Assembly (NCBI RefSeq): GCF_042242105.1
Contig: NC_092023.1
Coordinates: 10,238,433-10,302,432 of the forward strand
DNA length: 64,000 bases
From: Pempheris klunzingeri
Lineage: Eukaryota > Chordata > Actinopteri > Acropomatiformes > Pempheridae
Direction of reading: 5' to 3'
Shown one piece after another: positions 50,603 through 63,778 of the stretch. Every line of letters begins with the position of its first letter. The stretch's first letter is position 1. The notes below the pieces were generated by a model. It saw nothing but the letters and a program-made list of their open reading frames with translations, did not search any database and had not been told where the DNA came from. The position numbers were made by a program, and so were the translations under genes.

Positions 50603-53600
50603 CTCAATGATCTTACGAGCCTCACGGTAGCGGCCTGTCTGCAGGAATGCGAAGAACAGATCATACAGCATGGTCATCTCTCCTCGCTCCTGACTCACAA
50701 AGTCCATGGCTGAAGACGAAGACAGAGAGACAGACAGACGGGGAAAACAGAGCCAGAGAAAGGTCATGAATAACAGCGCCTGCAAGGTGAACAAACAGAA
50801 GGAAAAGATGAAGTGTGGCGTCTGATTCCATTATTTGGCACAACGTCCCAGGCACAAAGCAGCCATATCAAGTCTGCTCTCAAACAAACACGCACAAGTC
50901 CCCAATGAAAGCCTAAGCTCTCATGGTAAACTTGCTAAAGCGCTCTGCTCAGCGTTACATACTATCGCTTCCCAGCAGCTTCAGGACAGGTACCCCCTTC
51001 CCCTTCCTGCACACACACACACTCACAAAATAAACTGTCAGTTATCCAAATGAACCTGCATATTCAGCAAAGCAGAGGAGGAAAGAATAATCCCTCTCCC
51101 TGTACTTGCTGTCATCTGAAGTCAACAGAGAGAACAATGTGGTGTGATTTCAGAACTTTAATCATTATGAAATTAACTCTTGGTCAAATGCTCTAATCTA
51201 GACAAATTTACACACTAGTTGGACTTTAATTAAGAAGTTTTTTCTGCTTGCAAATCCTAGTTTGTGGCTTTGGTAGAAGACAGAACCACACTGGCTCATT
51301 AGTAGCTCTAATTCATTTGCTTTTCCTCTTCCACAACCCAGATTCCTGTAGACTTTTCCATGGTGGGTTAAAAGCATGTGTGATGACCTTTTCTGGTTTA
51401 AAACTATAACAGTGGTTGCTGTGGTTACCACAACCTAACAAAAACCCTGTTGATGCCTCAAACAAAGGTCTGACATGTGAGTCACGATCTTTTGATGAGG
51501 CATGTCATGCTTTTAGTATGTTTTGGACCACTGGAGGCCAGTTTATTAGAGGTCTGCACATTTGATGGTTCCAGCAAACTTCTGCTTTTATTTCAGCTTG
51601 TTTATTTTAAGGTGAATTTTCAGACGGCCCATGTTCTGCAGCAGAATGGGTCCATAGCAGCATGCCCTGGTGCAGGCTGTGGCACTCCACATGTACTCAA
51701 TCAATGCTGTCAGGCGAGTGTGACACAAGGTTTATGTCATAGGTCAACCCTCTCTACTGCTTTACATGAGGGAGTGGATGACAGAGTCATTTGTTATTTA
51801 AAGACCCACTGTTTAGTAGGCGCTGGTTTACATGCTTCCCTCTGTCAGACAATAGTAAAGTCTTTTTTTTCTCTCAGTTTGCAGCGACTGACAAGTGAGG
51901 GGCTGTCACCTTTCTGGGGAGTCAGACATGAGGGTGGGAGGGAAGGGTGGAGGAGGGAGTGGGTGAAAGGGGAGGGATGGGAAGGAAGGAGGTGGAGAGG
52001 TGCTCCACTGCACGGCTTCAACCTTTATGCACTCCAGAGCCACTTGCCCCTGCGGCACACTGAACTTGACCTTTTCACCACGATGCTGTCGAGATACAGG
52101 GAGACCGTTCAAAATGTGAGCAGGCAACGTGCTTCACCGCGACCCTGGTCTAAACCTCTCTCACTCTCTGGTCCTCTTACATGCTTGTTATGCTCACGTT
52201 TAATGCAAACACTGCAAAGGTACTTTGGATTAGCTTCCTCGCCCCCACGTACAAATGAATAATAAAAGATTAGTATTAATCAGGAGAAGCAGGAAGTTTG
52301 ATAAAGCTGAGCTGGAGTTAAAAACCAAATTTAATAAAACTGTGACAAGCAATGATAGTTTGCGCTGCTATTCGCATTTTAAAAACTCATGCCTATGGGA
52401 AGTGGTGGTGACCTGGGGGTTTAAGGTGTTGGTCGTGAACTACAACACTCACAATTCAAAACCCACTTAGGATAAAGAGGGGATGAGGTACAACAAAGAT
52501 CCTGTCATTTCTCTCTAATGTCAGGGTTGGATGAAGAAACTTTTGTTTCTTTATGACCAAACAGTTTATGAAATCTGCCCACATGTTTGATGGATTGACT
52601 GATGAAGAGTAGCAATAAATGATTACTTTCATTATCTGTTAAGGTATGGCACGTTTTTCTGATTGATCAATTAGGGTTTAGTCTATCAAATGACATGACA
52701 AAATCCATGACATGTCCTCAGAACTAAAAATGGCATTAAATTGCTTTTTTTTCCAAAAATTTCTTGTACAGTAAAAGTTTTCCCAATTTTGAATGACATA
52801 TCTGCTAATCTTCTCACATGTGAGAACCAGCAAATGCTTGACTTTTTTGCATAGTAAACTACTGAAGTTAATAATCAAAACTGTGAACGTTCAGTTGATT
52901 TACCAATTGTTTTAGCACTACACTGATAAAGACAGAAAAAATGGCAAAGCGTGCGGGCTGAAAAGACAAATAAGTAACCTTTCTGCAGCAGTTCAGTGTC
53001 TCCTTTCATCACCAGGGCAACAATGATGTCGTGGATGCGAGGCATGTGGCCGTAGTGCTTCTGACACTCCAGCACTGCTTCCAGAGCTCCGGGCAGGTCG
53101 TCACTGCAGGCATGCGACACAAACACACACACACACAAACAAACAAAATGTACACACACACACACACAAAGAGCAGAGAGCAAGTTAGTTGTCTGGTCTG
53201 TCCATTCAGTCATGTACAGGATTGTGTCGGTAGAGAATAGAGTGTGTATCATGGAGGGTTGACCCTGTGACCTCTTATTTGAGCACTATGACCCATTGTA
53301 ACAATACAGGCCTTTGAATTCATGACAGCACAACTGTAGGTGATGAAGCCTTTTGGCCCCAATAAATCGCTCTCACACAATCTGGCACACACTCTAACAC
53401 CTGTCTGCAAGGGGCTTGTGTCTCTCTGGACAGGCTTTTAGAGGAGAAGCAATGCAACAGATAAAAGGACTCTGCTGATCTTTACCCTCTCTACTCAGCT
53501 CCTCTTGCGCCTTCCAACTTCTCTCGCTCCGTCTCCTCTTTTGTCCTCTCCAACCCCCTTTAACCTCTCCTTATTTCCTCTTCTCTCATTTCCCTTTCCT

Positions 53601-56600
53601 CCTAATCCTCTCCTCTCCCTTCCTTCTCGTCTTCCTTGCCATCGTCCTTTTGATTTCATGCTGCCAGCTCTCACTCCCCTCCAATGACCTTGCCCCCCAG
53701 CTGAGCAATTTAGCAGAAATATGGCAACAACATTAGAGAACCCCCATACCACCAGCTCGCTCCCTTCGTCTCATGTCATCCTTTCCTTGCTCAAACTATC
53801 CTCCTAACCCTCCCGAGCGGACGAACAGACAAAAGAGGGAGGATGAGTGCGCCTGATGGAGTGATAACAAGAGAAGTAGAGAGAAGGATAGGGAAAGGAA
53901 GCAAGAGAACAAGAAGCTGAGGGAAGGGGGAGGGAGAGAAACCACTTCAATCCCCTCTATTGTGACAGCGCTGCCATCAATCTGTTGATTGGGTAATTAC
54001 CATGTCAATCACACAGAGGTCAAAGCAGATAGGGCACACATGGGGGAGGTAGGGGGCAGAGAGAGTGAGTGAGAAAGAGACGGATGGACACAGCATCAGA
54101 GATAGAGATTGAGAGTGAACAGGTATAATTTCTGAAGTGTTTTTTTTCCTTTAATCAATTAGAAAAGTGGATAAGAGAAATAGGCCCAAAGAGACCAACA
54201 ACTCAGGATGAAAAAAAAAAAAAAAAAAAAAAAAAACAGGAACTGGTACGACCTTGATCCACGCTTCTGTAAGGCAGGAGGATGGAGGGAGGAGGAATGG
54301 AGTGATTAGGGTTGGAAGCTAAAGAGGTCTGCTAATTGAAATGAAGAGGGACAACATTATTCAGCAGCGCCAGTCAAGAGGCTGTTCAACTGCACAACAC
54401 AGAAGAGAGACTAAGGGAGTTTTAAAAATGAGAGAAAGAGTGCAGAGACTGAATGAGACGGTAGTGGGGGGGGGGCATGGGTACGCAATTTACTCCAAAA
54501 GTGAGACAAAGACGACACAAAAAGTGCATAAAGCTGTTTGTAATTAACGTAATGTGGCTTATACTGTATGCACAATTACCTTAACTGTTGTGGGTGTGGT
54601 AAAACGTGGCTTTTTATGCTGGAGCCATTTCTACACATTGTAGCCGAGTCATGTTGGTCCTTTCATCCCTTCTATCTGTCCACCTACTTCATTCCCCCAT
54701 CAAAAAAAAAAAAAAGAGAAAAAAAAAAACACACATCCCATCACTCTTGGGCAAAAAAGGGCCTGGCGTTGCAATTACACCCCCTCTACCTTCCTCCCCT
54801 CGCCCCCCCTCTCCGCCCACCAATCCACCCCAAAAAAGAGCTAAGGATGTCGAAAGATGGATAATTTCCCCTAGGTACAATTTAACTGTCACTTTGCGTT
54901 ACCATTTACTGTGGTGCACAGCCCTGTTAATGTCCTCAACTTTGCATGTCAGCCACTTTCCAGCCAATTAAGCCCTGAAAAAAAAGCAAGCGCTTTGCTC
55001 AGTGGAAACCTGAAGGATTAGACAAGGAAGCTCATCTTGCCTCATCTCACTCCCCCCTCTGTTTCTCCCTCTCCGTCCCCCTCTTTTGTTCGTGGGAGAT
55101 CGGCAGGCCTGTTATCAAGCCGCTGTCCTTGCGTGGGGGATGACGAGGTGTCTGTCTCAGAACGCAAATGAGACTGCGATCATGACGGCACTAGCTCACT
55201 GTTACATGTGCTGAAGAATGCCACTTATGGTATTAATGTTTACACTGGTTTCCACACAGGTGAATGCGCACATAATGAACGTAGATGTTATCGCAATTAT
55301 TGATTATTTCCGTGCCTCCGAAGCAGGTGAACAAGCAGAAAAGGCAACATTTGGCAAATCATCATGATTCACCATAATGTCAGCTAACAGGTGCCTACAA
55401 TATTTTCACATCTATGACATCTCATTTTTTGGATTCACCAACTCCAGAGAGGAAACTATCTGACTGTTTAGTTGCTAAATGATCCACTATGTTCACCATC
55501 TAATTGCTAATTTTGTTTCTCTGCCGTTTGGTGTTTGGCAGGTAGAGTACAATGGGTTTATCAGAGCTTTTTAGCTGAAACCAGTCACCTCCAGCAGCTA
55601 AAAATGCTGTTTCAATGTCACTGAAGACCTTTTCTATATTTCGTCTCTGAGGAATTCCCTTTTTCTTGTATGGTAAATGGTAAATGGTCTGTATTTGTAT
55701 AGAGCCTTTCTAGTTATTTCAACTACTCAAAGCGCTTTACATGACATCCTCATTCACCCATTCACACATCATTCATACAGGAGGAATGTAATTTGGAGGA
55801 GACTATTCTTTCATACTCATTCACACACTGAGGCCATGCTTCAGGAGCAAGTTGGGGTTCAGTGTCTTGCCCAAGGACACTTCGACATGTTGAGCCTTAG
55901 GAGCTGGGGATCGAACCCCCGACCTTCTGATTGAGGGACGACCCCCTCCTTTTGCTCCTTTTACTTGACTATGCTTAATGTTCTCTCATTTTAGACCTCT
56001 ATTAAACTCTATGCACACACACTAAGACAGTAGAAAAGAGTGGAAGTGAATGAAGAATCCTTCCTCCGAGCCACTTATCTCCTGCCAGCCCACTAACCCC
56101 CCTTACAACTCCTCGCCTATTGCAGTTTTTCTGTCTTATCATACATCACATGCCTGCACTACTTTTTGTTGGACTCATTAGCATTTCCTGTCGCTAATCA
56201 CTTCCATGAGGATGTGGCAATCTGAGCAACCTGCCAGCTAGCATAGTAGCAGGTTAGCGCACACAACACTGAGCGGATGGGCATGAAGGCTAACTTGGCG
56301 GCGCGTATGATGGGCTGTCAAGGGCTAATCTGCCGGAGAAGTGTTCATTAAGTCATTAGTGCTGACGCAGTGATGAGACGGGTGCAGGCGGGAGTGATGC
56401 CTGCTTTGTCCTCCTTTATCGCTTCCCTCCGTCCCTCCTCCTTCCAACTGTCTGTCTGCTGACTGACGGAATGAAGAGGTGGAGAGAGAGAACGGATGAA
56501 GATAAAAGACAAAAAGAGGACAAGAGAGCAAGGAGATAGATTCAACTGGAGCGCAAAAGTCAAGTGCTGTGGTATTCATACCTGCCCTGAGGCTTGGCTC

Positions 56601-57763
56601 TAGGAGCCACTGCTGAAAGTACATGTTAAATTTCATAACCAACCTCACTTTTTTATGAATCTTCGCATGAGAAATGTATAGAATTATTTTTCAAAAAAGC
56701 CATTTAACACAAACTAGGAGTATCCCGGGCTTACATGTCTCTTGCCATTGTGCTGATGCCAATGAAAACTAAAGCAAATGAAAACTAGAGCTATAGTGGC
56801 ATGATTATTATCAGTTCCATTCTGTTAAGGAGCAAAGCTGTAGTTATACTTGACTTTTTGACAGAGAGCTCCATTTATTAACCTGTTGTTATTCATCTAA
56901 CCATTGATTTTCAGGGCTATTCAGTGCTTGAAAATTATGTTTTAGGGTTGAAATTAGCCATACAGTCATTATCTCACTCCTGCAGGGAGGAATCTGCTAA
57001 AAAACAAAAGTTTGTAAAGGGAGAGAAAATGAGAGGAACTTAAAGACAGATTTTGCTGATGTTTATTGTTTAAAGAAGCTAAACACTCCAAACCATCTAC
57101 CATATGTTCAGGATGGATGGACCCTTCTGTCAAACAACATCTACACATCTGGTTCTACCTTTAATTTGTTGATTTATTTCCAAGCCGTGACAACCAGCTG
57201 GATAAAAAGACACACAGATGTACAAATAACACAAGACAAATGATGGTGGAATAGCAGCAGCTAGTTTGTTTACTTGTGTTCATTAGTGTGTGTTCACTGC
57301 AATATCATTTGGAGGAAGTACAACTGGCACTTGATTTGTGAACAGGTCTGCAGTAAGCTGGTGTGTGTGTGTGTGTGTTTGTGTTTTGGCTGCTGTTGAT
57401 GACCCAGGAGTAAATTAGCCTGCTAATCTCACAGAGGCAGTGATTAACGAGTGAACCTGGAAACTCTGTTTGTGCCAGAGACCAGACTTACAGCAAAACA
57501 AACAGCGGCAGGGGAGCACCGATGTGCGCGAGCGTCTGAGGTTGTGGGTGTGTGTGCACGAGCTTCATGTGCAAAGGTCTACCTCTAGCGCAGCATGTGC
57601 ACTAGAGGTAAACAGTGTGTATGAAAGCATGTGCGAGACGTGTCTGTGTGTGTGTAGTGGCGGGCCCCTAACGGCACACTGTGGTAAATCCAGCAATTAG
57701 TCCTCTGTACATAATTAACATGCTAATGAGTTGATCTACTTAAAAGCTGCTCTGACAAATAGG

Positions 57764-57803
<40 letters not shown>

Positions 57804-60800
57804 TGGAGTTGAGGGATGGGGCAATGCCAGTGACCCCACAGCCCGTGTTTGGTAACGTTCATTTGAATATTTGCATTATGGGAAGAAGCATCAATGGGTT
57901 AGGGTCACTCACACCACACACACACACACATCTTGGAGTGTAGTGGTGGGTGTTTCAAGAGATCATGGGTGGGGGCTCATGGGAGAGGTTGCAGCTGGCG
58001 AATCCTCAGACAAACAAAACCTGGCTCTAACATTGCGCACACACACACACACGCGCGCATAAATGAGCAATTTCCACATCCTCTCTCTGTCTGAATCACT
58101 GACCCAGAATGCAACCTCAGCTATGATCATAGGGAGGGATGAGTGACTCATTGAGACACACATACACACACACACCTGGCAACTGGATTTGGCAGATAAA
58201 GATACAAATATGACAACAAAATTGAGCTGGTTGGTTGGTTAGTAGAAAGCTACAGGAACAGAAATAAAACATACAAAACAAATTCATGTTTTGAAGTTAA
58301 ATATGTGTCTATATGGCCAAAGAGTGTTTGTGTCATATGAATTTTTTTTGTGTGATTTGTAACAGAGACAAAGTTAATTTTACCTGTCCAGGTAGGCAGT
58401 AATCAGGGGTGAGCAGAGCCCTGAGGTGGGCTTGGCCAGACCAAGGGTGAAGATAGTGTCTGTCAGATGTCGGATGACGGGGATTCCGCCCTTGTCCCCT
58501 GCAGTCCTGAGTATGTGAAAGAGCATGGTGAAGTGGCTGTCATTCAACATCACATCCTTTTCCTTCATCTCCTTCAGGATGTCCACCGCCTCTGTGATGG
58601 AGGGAAACAGAGTTAAAGACAGAGAACGTTAATGTGGCATTAGTAACACCGTGTTATGCTTTGGTCAGGCATGAGTGCAAGACTCGCAATCAAAACATGA
58701 TGTGATCTTGAGAGTGATTTAGAGGTTTAAGACCAAAGGACAAATGAGAAGAACAAAAGACAAGGAGAAAGAGAGATAATGCAGAGACATGAAAAGAGAG
58801 AGAAAACGAGAAGTGGGCAGAGCTTGGCTGGGAGAAGAGTAGGGTGTGTGAATATGATAAAAGGCCCCTTTAGCTAATTCCATGTGGGGAAAACAAACCC
58901 ATATTAAAACAGCATTTTGCACCCAGCGGGGATGCAAATCCAACCCCGTATAATGCCAACTCTGTGCTAATTGCTACTTGCGGCTTTCTAAACGAGACTA
59001 CAATTACCGGACCCCTACAATGGAGGCCGGCTTTTTGCTGTGGCCATGTAGAAAGCACTTGGGGGGCTAAATTATAGGTATGTGGCGACAAGGGCCCGCC
59101 GCGGCCCCAGTGAGACCCTAGTAAGCGGGCTGAGGGGTGGATCGGTTTGGTCAAGTCCAGTCGGTAATGGAGGGCTTTTTACCGGGCCACGCGCCCATCT
59201 GGCCAACACCAGGGGCTAAATGGTGAAAAGGGAGTGTGTGTGTGTATATGTGGTGTATCAGAGTAAGGTAATTAAGATGCGTTTACCGTCTATTTAGACA
59301 GCTGCTAATGGGCTGACAGCGATATATCCGCTCTCCACCACAGACACTAATCTATACAGCATGACCAAGAGGAAGCGAGTAGATGGAAAGATGCAGACGC
59401 AGAATATATTTGAATAATGTGTATTAAACCAGTCCTCCAATTGCAGGGCAATATTGGCACCTTGCTTTGAATTCACTCAACAAAAACTCCAGCTCCTTAT
59501 GCTCACGAAAATTTTAGCAAACCAGCAAAGAAAAAAGCAGAAAAGCAAATAAAGCTAAAGGGTCTAATGATACCAACACCCAGATAGCTGGTAATATAAC
59601 AAAACCCCTAAAACAGGAGTGACATTCTCTCAACACACACACACACACACTTGTGGGCTGAGGAACAGGGCCACTGGTGAGTGCTTTGGCATCCTAATTT
59701 CAGTCTGTCTCTCCATCTCTCCACCTCTCTGTGCTAGTTGTTATGGCGATGGGAACCAAAGGCTGTCACAGATTTAATGGGACAGGGGAGAAAAGAGGAA
59801 GGAAGGGTGGAACAAGGGTGGCTGGCAGTGGAGGAGATGCTGCTAAACAGGGGTCAAACCGTGAAGTTCCTGGGTTCTCTGTCACTAGTGTCCCTTTTAT
59901 CACCGCTGCAATACAAACTCCTGGATCTTAAAGGGCTGCAGCATTATAACAGCAGTCTTCTACAAAGCCAGTCGCTCCTGCTCCCCTTCTCCTCAACTAT
60001 GATGTTATTTAGTTGATCATTTAACAGAAACAGAACATTATACAATTGGTACAAACAAAAGATAATTTACATCTTAAACTGAGCACTCCAGGCTAAATAA
60101 TACCTTAAATAATATATATTTTGGTAAGTATTTCATCTTAATCCTTATTATTTAACAACAAGCAGAAATACAGTGGAGACAGGGTCTTAAACCTGTATTT
60201 GAGCCAATGGTGTAAACAGAGAAAAGAGACTAACAAACTACAGTGAATTTATGAGTGTCTCTGCTAACTTTTGAACTAACGCACCAACAACTTCCAACAT
60301 AAAACACTAAAATGCCTAAACAATAGTTACAGGGGAAAAAACAACCCGATCACAGATGGTGGTATCAACATTAAACAATTGCCCTATAATGACCTGACCT
60401 GTTGTCAAGTCTGTAATGTTTATCAGTGCAGATGTTACTTATTCTGGCTCTCTGGCTCTGTGTCTCTCTCTATGTCTCCCTCCCTCCCCCTTCTATCCAT
60501 ACCTCTCTCCATCACTCTCTGACAGACCCGCTAATCACTGAGACCAATGGCTTGGAGTTGATCTGCCCAAATGGAGCTATACTAGCTAACATCCCTTCGT
60601 CTATCGTCCAACCTCCCCCCCAACTCCCCCCGTACCCCCTCCATCTTTCCCTTTATCCGTTGGTTTTAGCCAGTATGCATATCCATCAGCTCAGCCGAGC
60701 ATCACGGCCAGCAAAGCGAGCCAGACAACACACATACACACACACAAACATCAAAAGATGGGGAGGCAGACAGGCCAGGTAAACAAACATCACACAGCCC

Positions 60801-62499
60801 AATGGTTCATCTAATGTTCCATGACTTGACTGCTAGTGATGTCTCTTTCCCAAAACACAGACGCACAGCATCAAAGACGAGTCCAGGACCACCTAAAGCC
60901 AGTACAAGTTGTGTTTACCAAAGTGGGAAGATGGACAGATGGAGGCAGAGGGGCAAGGGCAGGTCAAAGAGACGCTTGGTGATAGAAGAGAGGTGTATTT
61001 AAAAAAAAAAAAAAAATAGGAGGATAGAAGAGAAGGCAGATGGAGGTAAAGAGTGTTCAGGCTCCTGAAGCCCATGTTTGTACATATGGCATGTTCACTG
61101 GGTCGCACGATCCGTCGACAAAAATGACTGACAAAAAGGTAATCGAACAATATGGTAATTCTATCAGTAAGCTTTGTTAAGTTGGAAAATATTTCCAAAG
61201 CTAAAGGTCAAACTAGCATTTTAGAGCAGTTTTTTTTCTATTTTGTGTGTTCCTTCACATTTTTCCAGTGAAGAATGCCACATTTTACATTGTGTTTTCC
61301 TCTGACCCCCAACGGTGTTGATTAAAAAGTAATAATGAGCATATAAATATATTGGTACATTGCACTAGTGTCAGTGGAAACCACTGCCGAATCTTTACAA
61401 AAAGGAAGACTGATTAACCTAAACTAATCTAAATCTGCAATTTAGTTGACATTGTGTAAATCTGCTGAGAGATTTAAGTAAAATAAAAAAACTATAGTAA
61501 TATGATCTATGATCTTATATCAAAGAAACTATTCACAGCAACACTGGTACAAGTTTACTGTTGTATTAGAGATCACTGGTATGGATTGCAGCAATGACTT
61601 GGATAAAATTCTGTTAATTGAAAAAAAGCATTCATACATGTTAAGAGGGCGAGACTGGGGGGGCTGTGTTTTTCCTCACACAGGGTATTGTTGGCATGAA
61701 TACAGCCTAATGTGGAGTGCGGTGGCGAGATCAGCATTTAGGGACACAATCTCTTTATGATGCATCATTTTGTACTGTTATACCCTGTTGCTTTTTTTTT
61801 CACCCTTTATTTGATATGGACAGCGAAAAGGCAAACAGGAAATGGCATCGAACCACAAAGGCTGCGACCATGTGGCATGTGTGTGTGTGTAAGAGTGTAC
61901 TGTTATAGATGTGCAAATACACATTTAAATTTTTGGATTTGTTTCATATTTATATAGAAGAAGTAAATTCAATGCATTTTGTGAAAACAACTGGATAACA
62001 GTGTTGAAATCATCCAGAAAAAGATAACACACACATTATGAGACAGAAGGTTGGACAGCTGGATGTATGGACAGATGTGATGAAGAAGATGAGGGGTGAG
62101 CAGCAGATGAAAATTAACTGAAGTGAAGAAGAAGAAGTCATTGCTATTGTAAAAGAGCAATGATGGAAGGGAGGCAATGGAAGGATAAAGTCAAAAGGAT
62201 GATGTAAAGTAAAAACAAAGTTGCGTGGCAAGGTGGGAAGGGAGGCTTTGAACCAAGGGCAAAAACAACAAAGCCATTAGAGAGGGTGAGAAAGAAAACA
62301 AGATGCCAGAAGACATGATCTTCTGTGCCTGGTGTGTGCTGGGAGCCAGGCGGGCCAGCGTCTGGGTGGGGACAGGCTAACATCAAGGTTAGCCATGTGT
62401 GCTGATGTGGCTGACAAGCGTCCCCTCCATATGCACACTCCGGCTAATGGCAAATGCGTTAGCACTGCCTATACACACCCTGATACACACACACACACG

Positions 62500-62533
<34 letters not shown>

Positions 62534-63036
62534 TGGACACACCAACCATCATGCCCACCAAATGCATCTTGCTTGAATTCACATGCAAATTTGTGTGTGT
62601 GCGCGTGTGTGTGTGTGTGTAGAAATGCTCAAGCACTTCGGCGGACATGATCTGCCATTAACATCAAGGCGGATTTCAATAATTCTGGAAAAATACACAC
62701 AGTCCTGTAATTTTCCCCCTCTCTCATTTCTCACTGATGTGGATGTGTGTGAGGGGGGGAGAATGAGAGAATGACACGCTTCGAGACAGAGCGGGTGAGA
62801 GAGGGTCAGATAGAGAGACAGCCATGAAGACGGAGAGAGGGAGCGAAGGGGAGGAGAGAGGAGGCGAGGACAGACAAGGGAAACATTTTGCCTGTCATTG
62901 TGTGCAAAAAGCAGAGCGGCAAAACTGATGGTAATTGGGTCTTCGATGGGCTGAAGGAAACCCACCGTAGCATTCTGAAAATGGCCGGCTAATGTGGTTT
63001 GAGGGAGGGAGAAAGACAGATGTGACAGAGTTGGTG

Positions 63037-63069
<33 letters not shown>

Positions 63070-63740
63070 GGCCTTTTTTAAGTTCAAGCCTGATCTACTT
63101 TGATCCAGCTTACTGTCAAGAGAAAAAAGTAGTGAGGAACTAAGAGCTGTTGGGATCAGTCAATTATTCAATGTTCACAAAATTAAGAACAATGTTGAAA
63201 ACTGATTAATCATTTTAAATCCTTCACACAAAAATGCTATTGAGTATGTTTTTGTTTTGGATGATGTTTTGAAGAAGTAACCTTCGCTCTGAGAAGTGGT
63301 GGTGTGCATTTTGTATTATTTACATGACACTTTTGAGGCTGAATGAATAAATAAAAAAAAAAACCCAAAGGAATGAACATAACTGTTACAGCGTTAGAGC
63401 ACTAGAGGAACTTACCCTCCACTTTGCCGTTAACGCAGAGGATCCTGACCAGCGCCATGTATTTACTGGTATCCAGCACTGCTGATGAGTCCTTACGACT
63501 CCTTGAGACAGAGAGAGACAGACTCAATTAATGCATTCCACTTACAATAATGCAACTCATCTAGTGTAAGATCAGTCTGATGCTGGAATCAGGTGGTGAG
63601 TGAGGAGAAGGAAACAAGGGAGGACGAGGGGAGAGTTTCCTGTGTTTCGCCGGCCAACAGAGCAGCTGGACCCTGCATTAATGTCTCCCCTAATACCACT
63701 CAAGTTAAACTTTAATGGCCTACTATTGGTCACAGCACTG

Positions 63741-63778
<38 letters not shown>

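Larger units (their letters stand above)
53104..58383 (-). other. lrpprc intron of 5.3 kb
   Basis: Holds a pyrimidine-rich segment (53500-53640), a 26-base A run (54211-54236), one SINE (55671-55948), enhancer-like blocks (53965-54050, 56150-56400, 57395-57740) and (CA)n at 57767-57799. No gene is recognised. Confidence 0.55.
58592..63415 (-). other. lrpprc intron of 4.8 kb
   Basis: Holds a large enhancer-like block (58860-59350), an A run near 61000-61016, a second unique GC-balanced block (62330-62470) and (CA)n tracts at 62484-62530 and 63041-63069. No gene or transposon is recognised. Confidence 0.55.

Noticed and set aside
55900..55948. Possible tRNA gene (B box)
   Set aside because: The B box belongs to a truncated SINE head; there is no A box and no cloverleaf.
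57767..57799. Regular short repeats as CRISPR-like array
   Set aside because: All regular repeats in the window are dinucleotide microsatellites in a vertebrate genome; there are no repeat-spacer units.
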